Positions 1 through 9,520 are shown, counted from the stretch's first letter. The stretch is 30,142 nucleotides of DNA from Bacteroidota bacterium (GCA_023391315.1 JAEWBD010000471.1:1-30142); one strand, 5' to 3'. Notes: a model not told the origin generated them from the letters alone. A program made the numbers and translations.

Positions 1-2177
1 CTAATGTACTGTGGCATGCCATTCGGCCAGATTATTCTAACCGCATCAAACGAATCACGCACGCCGATACCAAAGTTGGTAAGTGCCCGCCTGATCGTTT
101 TTACCTGGTAGAGATCGCCTGCTTTCAGTTCCACCTGTGCACCTATGCCCAGCCGGTTATTTTTATTATTGCCATAAGACAAACCGGTTAACTGCACCTG
201 CATGTAATGGCTCGAATTGCCGCCATCATTTCTTATAATATAAAGACCGGCGGGGCCTGTCATAAATATATCATCATCGCCATCTAAATTGAGATCGGCG
301 ATGGCTGTATGCAAACCTTGTGTGGCCGTTTGCGGCAACATGTTTGAAGCATTACTGAAACCTTTTGTTGTATCGTTATGAAATAATTGTAATCCCTTTG
401 AGCCGTCTGCCGTAGTTCCGGCAACCAAAATATCTTCATGCCCGTCATTATCAAAATCAATAAACGTTACACCGGATATATTTACATTTTTAAGTGCATC
501 AGAAAACACCTGCGATGCCGCGTCGGGCACATACCCGTTTTTGCCGGTGTTTTTAAGCAGGAAAGAGTTGCCGCCTTTTACACCGCCAACAAACAAATCG
601 GGCATGCCATCGTTATTGTAATCTGCAAATGCAATGGCATTGCCTTTATAAGCAAACAGTTTAACAGAATCAGTATAATTGGAGAATTTTGAATGCCTGT
701 TGTTATTTATTAACTGTACCGAACCATTTGTTGTTACCAAGGCTATATCAAGATCGCCGTCAGTATCCCAGTCACCAAAATCCATATCTTTTATACCGGC
801 TGTTAAGACGAGGTTCATGGCACCGGCCTGTTCACTAAAAGTGCCGTCGCCATTATTCCTGAAAAACTTGTTTGTATTGGTACAGCCTACGTATAAATCA
901 AGATCGCCATCCTGGTCAAAATCGGCTATTAAAAGTTTATTGCCGTCGGAAATTTTACTTAAGCCAATATCTTTTCTTACCCTTGAAAAATTGCCATCGC
1001 CGCGATTTTGAAACAGCACGATGCCTTTTGTGGTGGATATAAATAAATCCTGGTAACCATCATTATCATAATCTGCAAAAGCTGCCGCCAGCTCTTCCGT
1101 TTTAAGGTCAACACCGGCAGTGGCGGGCACTTCGGTAAAATTGCCAAAATCTCTTTTAAAAAGAAAATGTGTGGACGTTGAACCGGGCGTGCCAAAACTT
1201 GAATAGATATACATGTTGCCTGTGCCATCATCGTCCACAAGTGCCAAAACAGAACGGGTTGAATTGGAAATGCCCGGTGTGGCAATACCGAGCGTTTGCG
1301 AAACATCTGTAAACTTTATATCCTGCCATGAAGCATTATTGTTTTTATAATCGGCCTGCGTAAACCGGCTGTCATTAAAATCTGCATTCACTTCGGGCAA
1401 GGCAGGCGGTTCTATTTCAGCCATGCTGATGGCATAAATTCTTGATACTTCCATTACCTTATGAAACTGCTGTATATAATATGCCGCTTTTTCAGGCTGG
1501 TTTTTTTGCAGTAAGGCAACGGCTTCTTTATAAGGCGCTGCTGCCAGATCAGAAAATTCCGGCGCTATTTTCTTTATGCTTTGCAGGTAATAAAGTGAAG
1601 AATCTGTTTTGCCTTGCGCCGCCAGCAATTCAGTTAACTGCATGCGCACAGCAATGTTGGAAGGATTGACTTCGAGTATTTTTAAAAGATTGTATTGTTG
1701 CGCCGCCACATCTAAACTGTTCTTTGCCAGCATTGATAACATATAATACGCTGTCATATTTTTCCCGTCAATGCTTAATGCCAGGTTCAATTGTTTTTCG
1801 GCGGCGTCCCTATTGTTTTGCTTTATATAACTGGCAGCCAGTATCTGCATCAGGTCAGTATTCTTTGGTTGTATTTTTAAACCTGCCTGCACTTCTTTTT
1901 CAACTTCATCAAACTTGTTTTTATTAAGATAGATCAGGGAAAGATCCACATAGTTCAGAACGTTAGTGGGATCGGCCTTTATGGCTTTCTTAAAAGCTAT
2001 TTCCGCTTCATTGAATTTGCCGTCATGCAACAAAGTAATGGCATTAATTCTTGGTGAATTATTGCCTGCAGCATCATTTTTTGAATCGTCGGTTTTGTTT
2101 TTACAAGCGGTAAAAAACAATGTAAACATGGCGGCCATCGAAACGAAATAAAAGCGAATCAATATTTTACTTGGCAT
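1..2177 (-). CDS. TPR and FG-GAP/VCBS repeat lipoprotein with C-terminal ASPIC/UnbV-like segment (partial)
   Basis: The frame is open from an ATG at 2177 to the window edge, about 725 codons, so the C-terminus is missing. The N-terminus is a lipoprotein-type signal ending FFTAC-K, with the lipid-accepting Cys near residue 25. Helical TPR-like repeats follow to about residue 240. Then come about seven calcium-binding FG-GAP/VCBS loops, such as DYDNDGYQDLF, DFDQDGDLDLY, DWDTDGDLDIA, DYNNDGMPDLF and DFDNDGHEDIL. The last visible residues, VRIIWPNGMPQ, match the start of an ASPIC/UnbV domain. Such proteins are surface or periplasmic beta-propellers; the ligand is unknown. It is divergent from the FG-GAP/UnbV gene at 2301. 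A weak promoter (CACTTTTG on the minus strand, 2199-2192) lies just upstream. Domain reading is confident; function is not. Confidence 0.85.
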   Translation of the reverse strand, partial: MPSKILIRFYFVSMAAMFTLFFTACKNKTDDSKNDAAGNNSPRINAITLLHDGKFNEAEIAFKKAIKADPTNVLNYVDLSLIYLNKNKFDEVEKEVQAGLKIQPKNTDLMQILAASYIKQNNRDAAEKQLNLALSIDGKNMTAYYMLSMLAKNSLDVAAQQYNLLKILEVNPSNIAVRMQLTELLAAQGKTDSSLYYLQSIKKIAPEFSDLAAAPYKEAVALLQKNQPEKAAYYIQQFHKVMEVSRIYAISMAEIEPPALPEVNADFNDSRFTQADYKNNNASWQDIKFTDVSQTLGIATPGISNSTRSVLALVDDDGTGNMYIYSSFGTPGSTSTHFLFKRDFGNFTEVPATAGVDLKTEELAAAFADYDNDGYQDLFISTTKGIVLFQNRGDGNFSRVRKDIGLSKISDGNKLLIADFDQDGDLDLYVGCTNTNKFFRNNGDGTFSEQAGAMNLVLTAGIKDMDFGDWDTDGDLDIALVTTNGSVQLINNNRHSKFSNYTDSVKLFAYKGNAIAFADYNNDGMPDLFVGGVKGGNSFLLKNTGKNGYVPDAASQVFSDALKNVNISGVTFIDFDNDGHEDILVAGTTADGSKGLQLFHNDTTKGFSNASNMLPQTATQGLHTAIADLNLDGDDDIFMTGPAGLYIIRNDGGNSSHYMQVQLTGLSYGNNKNNRLGIGAQVELKAGDLYQVKTIRRALTNFGIGVRDSFDAVRIIWPNGMPQYI

Positions 2178-2259
2178 ATAAATCAGGCTTACAAAAGTGT
2201 GGGTGAAGATAGTAATAATCAACATGACTAATATCACACCTGTTCTATGCATTTCTCTT

Positions 2260-2267
2260 TATATTTA
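2260..2267 (+). promoter_or_regulatory. Putative -7 box for the UnbV-like gene
   Basis: TATATTTA resembles the Bacteroidota -7 box TAnnTTTG. It lies 33 bases before the ATG at 2301 but downstream of the alternative ATG at 2247, which supports the 2301 start. No clear -33 box is visible. Confidence 0.3.
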
Positions 2268-2300
2268 CCCGCATTTATTAAGCTGAAAATATTTTTTGTA

Positions 2301-4106
2301 ATGGGAAGAAAAGCTGCCAAAACAATAGCTGTGGTGATTTTTATCGGCTTGCTTGCCGCAACCTACTTTTTATCCAGGGGTAATTCATTTGCAAACGGCG
2401 ATACCGTTGCAGACAGCCGGCAAAAAGAAGAGGCTTTAAAGAAATATGGTTTTTATCTTGAGCCTGTAAATAAAGCAGCCGGTATAACGTTTACGCATAT
2501 TTGCCCTGATGTTGATCCTAAACTGGAGCATATTAAAATGCAGATTGCTTCTATGGGCGCTTCTGTTTCTGTTTGTGATTTTGATAATGACGGCTGGAAT
2601 GACCTTTATTTTACCAACAGCAAAACCGGCAGTAAAAATGCTTTATACCGTAACCTTCGCGATGGAAAGTTTGAAGACGTAGCGGACGCCGCAGGCCTCG
2701 CCGATGTAAACACAAAAGGCACGGGTGTTTCAATGGGTGCGGTCTGGGGAGATTATGATAACGACGGATTTAAAGACTTGCTTTTATACAAATGGGGAAA
2801 GCCTGAATTGTTTAAAAATATTGATGGGAAAAGATTTGAACGTGTAACAGATGGCAGCGGCCTGCCTGCCTGGGTAAACGCCAACAGCGCTATATGGTTT
2901 GACTTTAATAATGATGGCCTGCTTGATATTTTTATTGGCGGATATTACAAGGAAGATATTAACATAGATAGTTTGCACACCACCAAAATGATGCCCGAGA
3001 GTTTTCGCTATGCCAATAATGGCGGCAGAAAATATCTTTTAATGAACATGGGGAGTGGCAGGTTTAAAGATGTAGCGGAAGCGTATGGCATCACTTCCAC
3101 CAAATGGGTGCTTGCGGCTGCGGCTGCAGATTTTAACGGCGATGGCTTTCCTGAATTATATGTTGCCAACGATTATAATGTGGATGAATTTTATTTGAAT
3201 GAAGGCGGGAAAAGATTTGAAGAAAAAGGTAATGCCGCCGGTGTTGGCCGCATACCTAAAAGCGGCATGAGCGCTTCACTTGGCGATATAAATAACGATG
3301 GAAATATTGGTGTGTATACAACCAACATTACAGAGAAAGGCATATTGATACAAGGTAATAATTACTGGCTGCCCAACAGTGAGAATATGAAAGATAACCC
3401 ATCGTTTGTAAACCTTGCGCAAATTTCAGGTATTGAAAATGCAGGCTGGGCTTATGGGGCACAGCTCGGCGATTTAAACAATGATGGTTATATGGATTTG
3501 TATGTTGCCAATGGGTTTATATCAGCTAAAAAAAATACCTCTTACTGGTACGATTATTCAAAGGTAACAGGCGGTAACAGCACTATCATCGGCGATGCCA
3601 AAAACTGGCCCGATATGCAGGGTAAAAGCCAGTCAGGTTATGAGGAAGATAAAGTATGGCTGAATAACAGCGATGGCCTGTTTGAAGATGTATCAGGAAA
3701 GGTTTGCCCGCCCGCCACTTATGATGGACGTGCCGTAGCCCTGGCCGACTTATGGAACCGTGGTGTGCTGGATGTAATTGTTGCCAATCAGAATAATATA
3801 CCGTTGGTTTATAAAAATGATCCTCGCAATGATAATCACTGGATCGATTTTGATTTGGTGGGAAAAGTGTCTAACGCAGATGCTGTTGGCGCCAAAGTGA
3901 TGGTTGAATGGGGCGGTGGCAAAAAGCAGGTGCAGGTAGTTACCGGAGGCATGGGCTTTTCTTCGCAAAACCAGCACAGGCTTCATTTTGGTTTGGGCGA
4001 GAGTGATAAAGCAGATAAAGTAACTGTTTACTGGCCTTCAGGCCATGTGGACACAATAGAGCATCCTGAAATAAATAAACTGCATATTATAAAAGAAACC
4101 AAATAG
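2301..4106 (+). CDS. FG-GAP/VCBS repeat protein with ASPIC/UnbV domain (CRTAC1/UnbV-like)
   Basis: This is a 601-residue exported beta-propeller protein. An N-terminal signal anchor (MGRKAAKTIAVVIFIGLLAATYF) precedes six clear calcium-binding loops: DFDNDGWNDLY, DYDNDGFKDLL, DFNNDGLLDIF, DFNGDGFPELY, DINNDGNIGVY and DLNNDGYMDLY. A seventh, DLWNRGVLDVI, has lost its acidic ligands. The C-terminal 100 residues form an ASPIC/UnbV domain ending VTVYWPSGHVDTIE. I chose ATG 2301 over 2247 because the hydrophobic segment then starts properly and a promoter-like box lies between the two. The stop is 3 bases before the UnbU/RnfD-like gene, so the two are almost certainly cotranscribed. UNBV proteins accompany UNBU membrane proteins in enediyne gene sets, but relatives are widespread elsewhere; the biochemical role is unknown. 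Confidence 0.88.
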   Translation: MGRKAAKTIAVVIFIGLLAATYFLSRGNSFANGDTVADSRQKEEALKKYGFYLEPVNKAAGITFTHICPDVDPKLEHIKMQIASMGASVSVCDFDNDGWNDLYFTNSKTGSKNALYRNLRDGKFEDVADAAGLADVNTKGTGVSMGAVWGDYDNDGFKDLLLYKWGKPELFKNIDGKRFERVTDGSGLPAWVNANSAIWFDFNNDGLLDIFIGGYYKEDINIDSLHTTKMMPESFRYANNGGRKYLLMNMGSGRFKDVAEAYGITSTKWVLAAAAADFNGDGFPELYVANDYNVDEFYLNEGGKRFEEKGNAAGVGRIPKSGMSASLGDINNDGNIGVYTTNITEKGILIQGNNYWLPNSENMKDNPSFVNLAQISGIENAGWAYGAQLGDLNNDGYMDLYVANGFISAKKNTSYWYDYSKVTGGNSTIIGDAKNWPDMQGKSQSGYEEDKVWLNNSDGLFEDVSGKVCPPATYDGRAVALADLWNRGVLDVIVANQNNIPLVYKNDPRNDNHWIDFDLVGKVSNADAVGAKVMVEWGGGKKQVQVVTGGMGFSSQNQHRLHFGLGESDKADKVTVYWPSGHVDTIEHPEINKLHIIKETK

Positions 4107-4109
4107 CTG

Positions 4110-4940
<831 letters not shown>

Positions 4941-4952
4941 CTCCAGATTTTT

Positions 4953-4968
4953 CCTGCATTAATGCAGG
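4953..4968. repeat. Perfect 16-bp palindrome after the UnbU-like gene
   Basis: CCTGCATT/AATGCAGG is perfectly symmetric and starts 12 bases after the stop at 4940. As RNA it would give a 6-bp stem with a TTAA loop. There is no T-run on either side in the right orientation, so it is a poor intrinsic terminator; a dimeric regulator site or weak 3' hairpin is possible. Confidence 0.35.
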
Positions 4969-5122
4969 CTGTGCTACGTCTTCGCAAAGCCGACTATTAT
5001 AAAGCTTTAAAGAGCTTAACAGGCAGGTATTTTTATATGCGGAAACCGGGGGGTTAAACTGTAACAATTATTTAAAGAATCCTAACCGCTTTTCCTTTTA
5101 TACGGTCAATTTTTTGTTTTTT

Positions 5123-5140
5123 TTCAATTGAAAAATTGAA
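5123..5140. repeat. AT-rich inverted repeat upstream of the acetyltransferase gene
   Basis: TTCAATT and AATTGAA are separated by GAAA, giving a 7-bp stem with a GNRA-type tetraloop. It lies 68 bases before the ATG at 5208 and follows a T-rich run, so it is not a terminator for either strand. It could be an operator or mRNA leader structure. The rest of the 4941-5207 gap shows no supported gene. Confidence 0.25.
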
Positions 5141-5207
5141 TAAGTTTGTTAGCGATACCACTATGAACTGTTTGTGAATTTTTAATCCGTTACCAAACCT
5201 GCATGTT

Positions 5208-5852
5208 ATGCAATTCCAAAACTTAAAAAACTTCAGGCTGCCTGAGGGCTTCCGGGGAAGGCCTGCCTGGTATGTACAAAGCTGGTGGCTTGTACAAATG
5301 CTGCTCTTTAAAACCTCACCGCAATTTATGTATGGCTGGCGGCGTTTTTTGCTGCGCAGCTTTGGCGCCAGGATAGGCAGAAAAGCTATCATAAGGCCTA
5401 CCGTGCACATACAATTTCCCTGGAAGCTGGAAGTGGGCGATTATAGCTGGATAGGAGACGATGTTGTATTATATAACCTTGGCAAAATAAAGATCGGCAG
5501 CCATTCGGTAGTGTCACAACGGTCTTATTTATGCACGGGCAGCCATGAGCATAACAAAGAAACGTTTTCCATATATGCTGAACCTATTGTTATTAACGAT
5601 CAATGCTGGCTGGCTGCAGATGTATTTGTTGCGCCGGGCGTGCATATCGGCGGGGGTACCGTGGTGGGTACAAGGTCTTGTGTGTTTGAATCATTGCCCG
5701 AAGCTAAAATTTGTTTTGGCAGCCCTGCTGTGGTGGTGAAAGACAGGATATGTTTACAGGATAGTTTAAAAGTTGCGTTTACCAGGCCGCTAGAAATGCT
5801 GCCAATAGAATTATGGGCAGGTTATAACCCGGCATCGAGGGGTGAGTGGTAA
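5208..5852 (+). CDS. WcaF-like left-handed beta-helix acetyltransferase
   Basis: This 214-residue protein is of the hexapeptide-repeat acyltransferase type, closest by recognition to putative colanic acid acetyltransferase WcaF. The N-terminal 60 residues (WWLVQMLLF, GWRRFLLRSFGARIG) are the usual WcaF-like lead-in. Imperfect hexapeptide turns follow, including IGRKAIIRP, VGDYSWIGDDVV, IGSHSVVSQRSYLCTGSHEH and VFVAPGVHIGGGTVVGTRSCVF. The GSHEHN segment carries the likely catalytic His region. Such enzymes transfer acetyl from acetyl-CoA to sugars of surface polysaccharides. It stands alone, with no polysaccharide genes beside it, and converges on the LytTR regulator gene. Acceptor sugar unknown. 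Confidence 0.82.
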   Translation: MQFQNLKNFRLPEGFRGRPAWYVQSWWLVQMLLFKTSPQFMYGWRRFLLRSFGARIGRKAIIRPTVHIQFPWKLEVGDYSWIGDDVVLYNLGKIKIGSHSVVSQRSYLCTGSHEHNKETFSIYAEPIVINDQCWLAADVFVAPGVHIGGGTVVGTRSCVFESLPEAKICFGSPAVVVKDRICLQDSLKVAFTRPLEMLPIELWAGYNPASRGEW

Positions 5853-5856
5853 TAAT

Positions 5857-5875
5857 GATGCATAAAAATTGCATC
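5857..5875. terminator. Weak hairpin between convergent genes
   Basis: GATGCA and TGCATC flank a 7-base TAAAAAT loop, 4 bases after the acetyltransferase stop and 48 bases before the end of the convergent regulator gene. The 6-bp stem has no strong T-run. It may help end transcription from either side, but the case is weak. Confidence 0.3.
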
Positions 5876-5922
5876 CTGAAGCCTGCGGCTTGCCGTAATA
5901 ATGAATCGCTTACAAGCCTGCC

Positions 5923-6660
5923 CTAAATCCCCAATACTTCTTTCAATTTAGCATATCCAGATTTGCTTACCGGTATTTTAGGGCCGGTAGAAAGCAGCAA
6001 GAGATGATTATCTTTTTCGTATGCATCTATTCTTGTTATGAGCTGTGTATTCACGATATAAGAACGGTGTACGCGCACAAACTGAAAGGCCTGCAGCGAT
6101 TCATCAAAATACCCCATTGTTTTCTTTTTAAGGAAGGAACCTTCACTGGTAAAAATCTTTACATAATCATCGGCAGCTTCCAGGTATTGTATTTGCGAAA
6201 CGGGTATTATTTTAATCTTGCTGCCGTCTTTTACCACTACGCGGTTTTGCTGCACAGGCGATTGGCCTGCCGCTTCCAGTACAGCCTCTGTTCTTTGCGC
6301 AACAACAGGTTTTTGTTGCTGCAAATATTTCTGTATGGCTTTCTCAAAGCGGTCTTTGCTGAAAGGCTTTAATAAATAATCTATTGCATTGCTTTCAAAA
6401 GCCTTGATGGCATATTCATCAAAAGCGGTTGTAAATATTACTGCAGGCGGTTCTTCTATCAGTTCCAGCATTTCAAACCCGGTTATCTTAGGCATCTGTA
6501 TATCAAGAAAAATAAGATCAGGATTATACTGGTTAATGGCTTTCAGGCCTTCAAAGCCATCATTACATTCCGCTGCAATATTTACAGCGGAATAGGCCTG
6601 TAAATATTCTTTTACAATACTCCTGGCCAGCGGCTCATCATCAATAAGAATTACATTCAT
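5923..6660 (-). CDS. LytTR-family response regulator
   Basis: This 245-residue cytoplasmic regulator pairs an N-terminal receiver (about 1-115) with a C-terminal LytTR DNA-binding domain (about 138-243). Receiver residues are intact: acidic D7/D8, phospho-acceptor D53 in LIFLDIQMP, T77/T78 and K98 in LLKPF. The LytTR part shows IIPVSQIQYLEAADDYVKIFT and FVRVHRSYIVN, both typical. Its ATG overlaps the stop of the sensor kinase gene by 4 bases, so the two are translationally coupled partners. Target genes cannot be read from the sequence; the LiaF-like and DUF4288 genes upstream in the same run are natural candidates for a shared envelope-stress role. Confidence 0.93.
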   Translation of the reverse strand: MNVILIDDEPLARSIVKEYLQAYSAVNIAAECNDGFEGLKAINQYNPDLIFLDIQMPKITGFEMLELIEEPPAVIFTTAFDEYAIKAFESNAIDYLLKPFSKDRFEKAIQKYLQQQKPVVAQRTEAVLEAAGQSPVQQNRVVVKDGSKIKIIPVSQIQYLEAADDYVKIFTSEGSFLKKKTMGYFDESLQAFQFVRVHRSYIVNTQLITRIDAYEKDNHLLLLSTGPKIPVSKSGYAKLKEVLGI

Positions 6661-7694
6661 ATAGCTTGAGGAATAAGTATAGTGGTTATAAAATTATTTT
6701 CTTCTTTTTCTGTGGTTAATAAATCCTGTCTTGCAAACAGCAGGAATAACCTGCGCTGTATGGAAGGCAGCCCAAAACCGGTGCCTTTTAATGGCTGCGA
6801 AGTTTCAGGATCAAAAGGATTTTTTACTGATACGATAAGGCTGTTATCTTTTTTGAATGCATGTACCTTTATCATTACTTCGCCTGTAGTATCGTATAAC
6901 CCGAACTTAATAGCGTTTTCCACTACTGGTTGCAACAGTAAAGAAGGCAACTTCAGATCAAGCGCAGCTTCTTCACAAATTATATCAGTTTGCAAGCGGT
7001 AACCAAACCGCACTTTTTCAATTTCGAGGTATAGTTCAAGGTATTGCATTTCTTCTTTCAGCGTATTCCATTGCTTTTCGTCTTTCTTTAAAGTGCCGCG
7101 TAAAAATTCACTCAACTGGTTTATCATGTGCCTTGCCTTTTCGGGCTGAACAGCCGTTAAAGCGCTGATAGAATTTAAACTGTTGAATAGAAAGTGCGGC
7201 TGTAATTGCTGCCTTAATTTATACAGCTCCGCTTCTTTTGCCAGTTGCTCTGCCTCTGTTCTGCGTTCATTCATTTCTTTTTGCTCCTCCTGGTTATACC
7301 ATAATAAACTTATCATTGCAATACAACTTACCAGTAAAAAACCTACCCCGAACCTTATGCCTGCCGTATGCTGTGACAGCTCGATATAATGCACATCGTC
7401 GCCCAGAAAAACATTAAACAGGAATTTTGACAGCAGCGAACCCATGCCGCTTACACATATACCTATAAAAAGTATGTACCAGTATTTTTCACGCTGGGGC
7501 AAATAATACCGCATATTATTTACTATAAGAAAAGAAATGCCGCCCAGCAATCCAGATGTTACAAGCGTGTCAATCAGAATTTCATATACAGTGAATGAGA
7601 GCTCCGAAAGCACATATGCATGCACGGCACTTACAATAAGCCACCAGCTTACGTTAAGAAACAGCAATCCCCTGTTTGATGTGCCTGTTATCAA
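6657..7694 (-). CDS. LytS/YehU-type sensor histidine kinase
   Basis: This 345-residue membrane kinase has four predicted transmembrane helices (about 12-30, 38-58, 70-92, 115-133), a coiled linker, then a His_kinase domain. The phospho-acceptor is H167 in LQPHFLFNSLNS, the N-box Asn is N260 in VVENAIKFGL, and the glycine box is GTGFGL (304-309). There is no extracellular sensor domain, so sensing is probably within the membrane. The start is a TTG at 7694, 7 bases after the DUF4288 stop; an in-frame TAA lies just upstream and the first in-frame ATG is residue 61, inside the membrane region, so no ATG start is possible. It is coupled by a 4-base overlap to its LytTR partner. Confidence 0.92.
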   Translation of the reverse strand: MITGTSNRGLLFLNVSWWLIVSAVHAYVLSELSFTVYEILIDTLVTSGLLGGISFLIVNNMRYYLPQREKYWYILFIGICVSGMGSLLSKFLFNVFLGDDVHYIELSQHTAGIRFGVGFLLVSCIAMISLLWYNQEEQKEMNERRTEAEQLAKEAELYKLRQQLQPHFLFNSLNSISALTAVQPEKARHMINQLSEFLRGTLKKDEKQWNTLKEEMQYLELYLEIEKVRFGYRLQTDIICEEAALDLKLPSLLLQPVVENAIKFGLYDTTGEVMIKVHAFKKDNSLIVSVKNPFDPETSQPLKGTGFGLPSIQRRLFLLFARQDLLTTEKEENNFITTILIPQAI

Positions 7695-7701
7695 AAGATG
7701 T

Positions 7702-8061
7702 TTAATTTAACTGCATGGTTGTATGCAAGAAGTTTTCCTGCAGGTGCGAAGCCCGCATTAATGTAAGCTTGGTGTATATTTCACCATTCTCTTCTTCGGA
7801 AATGCGGGAATAAATTTCAACGCCATCGTTTAAACTGTTTAGCTCATGCACTTCGCTCACATCTATAAACCGCCAGTGTACAGGCTTATTTGCAGCGTTT
7901 AGAAAATTATCCTGCTCTTTATGCCCGAATAATCTTGCTTTTTGAAATGCATGTAATTCATCATCGGCGCTTATTAAACGTAATTGCTCATCAAACTGCG
8001 GTGTGTGCGCGCCATCTCCGCATAATATTCTGTAAACCAGTTTAGCGAGATACCACTTCAT
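7702..8061 (-). CDS. DUF4288 family protein
   Basis: This is a 119-residue soluble protein. The opening MKWYLAKLVYRILCGDG, then HTPQFDEQLRLI, is recognisable as the DUF4288 type common in Bacteroidota; function is unknown. Further features include FIDVSEVHELNSL and a mixed alpha/beta pattern with no signal or membrane segment. It sits 7 bases before the TTG start of the kinase gene and 119 bases after the LiaF-like gene, so it may be cotranscribed with both. The family name rests on motif recognition only. Confidence 0.75.
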   Translation of the reverse strand: MKWYLAKLVYRILCGDGAHTPQFDEQLRLISADDELHAFQKARLFGHKEQDNFLNAANKPVHWRFIDVSEVHELNSLNDGVEIYSRISEEENGEIYTKLTLMRASHLQENFLHTTMQLN

Positions 8062-8180
8062 AGATTTAATGTATTTGTTTGATTATAGAATAACTTGTAT
8101 ACTATGTAATAACCGGCCTGTTGCACAGCGCCTGCCGCAACTATGACATCATTAATAGTGCAAAAGGTTGCTGCCGGGAT

Positions 8181-8999
8181 TTAATAATTTCTTATTTCAA
8201 TTCCACCGAATACGCAGGCGCCTTTCAGGATAATCGTTTTATTGGCATCGGGCGATGAAATGTTTACCTGCCGCTTATCTTCTACGCCGCCAAACACAGC
8301 CGTCATACGGTTTTTAACATTCCAGTTGCCCGGTAAAATGAGCTTTGCCCCGCCAAAAACGGCATTTATTTCAAGCTCTACTATTTGCTTTATGTCGGCC
8401 TGAGCGAGGTTGATTTCTGCACCGCCCATGAAGGCGTTTACCTCGCCGCCCATAAAATTCTTCGAAAGAATAAGTTTGTTCACGCTGCCGAAAACAGCAT
8501 TTATCTCTACAAATTCCGCATCTGCCGCATCATTTTCTTTAGTGTTTACAGGTTCTGTTACTATATTGGTTATGGCAGGATTTGCAAATTTGGTGTTCAT
8601 TTTTTCTTCGAACCTGTCCCATTTCCGGTAAAATCTTTTGTCGTGCGACGTATGTGGCTTTATTATAAAAACAATCCCAATAAGTATAAAAATACCAGGC
8701 CACAAAAATTTATCCATATGTGCATCGGGCATAATATCATTTATCAAAAAGGCACTGCCGATGATCATCATTATGTAGCCGCCTGCATTTCTGAACCCGC
8801 TTTTAAGACTGATAAGCAGGCCTATGCCAATCAGCAGCATGGGCCAGTCAAACATCCAGGCTGGTATGTCGGCGCCCACCTGCCTTGCAAGTAATAAGCC
8901 GCCTACAATTAGCAGTAATATGCCTGCCCAAATACGGCCGCTGCCATTATCGTGCATCTGCCTTCTCCATTCTTCCCTTCTTCTTTCTTGGCTGTCCAT
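8181..8999 (-). CDS. LiaF-like membrane protein (DUF5668/LiaF C-terminal type)
   Basis: This 272-residue protein has an N-terminal membrane domain of four short helices (about 22-112) starting GRIWAGILLLIVGGLLLARQ. The soluble C-terminal domain contains repeated beta-turn units: INAVFGSVN, VNAFMGGAEI, INAVFGGAKL, MTAVFGGVED and GACVFGGIEI. This is the pattern of LiaF-like proteins, which in Firmicutes restrain the LiaSR envelope-stress system. Here it heads a run with a DUF4288 gene and a LytS/LytTR pair, so a similar sensor-modulating job is plausible but inferred. A good -7 box lies upstream. Confidence 0.82.
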   Translation of the reverse strand: MDSQERRREEWRRQMHDNGSGRIWAGILLLIVGGLLLARQVGADIPAWMFDWPMLLIGIGLLISLKSGFRNAGGYIMMIIGSAFLINDIMPDAHMDKFLWPGIFILIGIVFIIKPHTSHDKRFYRKWDRFEEKMNTKFANPAITNIVTEPVNTKENDAADAEFVEINAVFGSVNKLILSKNFMGGEVNAFMGGAEINLAQADIKQIVELEINAVFGGAKLILPGNWNVKNRMTAVFGGVEDKRQVNISSPDANKTIILKGACVFGGIEIRNY

Positions 9000-9021
9000 T
9001 TGATTGTTTTAATTTGTGATA

Positions 9022-9052
9022 CAAAAATATTGAGGAGATTTTTTGGTATAAA
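9022..9052 (-). promoter_or_regulatory. Promoter of the LiaF-like gene
   Basis: Read on the minus strand: TTTA (9052-9049), a 19-base spacer, then TATTTTTG (9029-9022), a full match to the Bacteroidota -7 consensus TAnnTTTG. The predicted transcript would start near 9017, leaving a leader of about 18 bases before the ATG at 8999. Confidence 0.55.
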
Positions 9053-9127
9053 GGTGCTTTAGGTTTGCCCGCTTATAATGTAGGTAAAACCCTGAAAGCA
9101 GTAGGTAAATGCTTCGGAGTTGTTCTT

Positions 9128-9520
9128 TTACCCCAACTGTTTTCCTATTTCCCAATGCAGGCCGCAAACATCTATCAGTCTTCCCAGCCTCCATCCATGA
9201 GCTTCACTTACGGGGAAAACTTCCACAGCGCCTGCTGCCAGTGCCGTTTTGAACATGGTATCCGGATCGGACACTGTTAAGATCATTCTTACCGTGTTAC
9301 CTCCAACATTTTCCGGCTCATTGCTTTTATCAGCAGCATCGCTAACCCAAAATACCGAGTCTCCAACAGATAGTTTAACAACTGCATTACCATCCGGATC
9401 TTCAAGCCGATAAGTTTCTATTGCATTAAAGGCAGCTTTATAAAAACTAACTGCCTTAGCGCTATCATTAACTGAAAGCCAAGGCGCAATGGAAGCTGGT
9501 GTTATTGTATTATCAGGCAT
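9128..9520 (-). CDS. VOC (glyoxalase/PhnB-like) superfamily protein
   Basis: This 130-residue protein has the paired beta-alpha-beta-beta-beta pattern of the VOC superfamily: SIAPWLSVNDSAKAVSFYKAAF opens the first module, and MILTVSDPDTMFKTALAAGA opens the second. It ends RLIDVCGLHWEIG, a typical PhnB-like close. Members include glyoxalases, dioxygenases and resistance proteins; the substrate cannot be read here. It is the last gene of the run beginning at 12867, 15 bases after the UBP zinc-finger gene. Confidence 0.85.
   Translation of the reverse strand: MPDNTITPASIAPWLSVNDSAKAVSFYKAAFNAIETYRLEDPDGNAVVKLSVGDSVFWVSDAADKSNEPENVGGNTVRMILTVSDPDTMFKTALAAGAVEVFPVSEAHGWRLGRLIDVCGLHWEIGKQLG

Noticed and set aside
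438..2151. Several plus-strand frames opposite the TPR/FG-GAP gene
   Set aside because: They lack recognisable domains and lie antisense to one long minus-strand frame with clear repeats from 2177 to the edge.
4953..4968. Palindrome as an intrinsic terminator
   Set aside because: No T-run follows the stem in either direction.
8062..8180. Inverted repeats TTGCAC/GTGCAA and GTTGC/GCAAC as a terminator or attenuator
   Set aside because: Short arms, competing pairings and no T-run; too weak to call.
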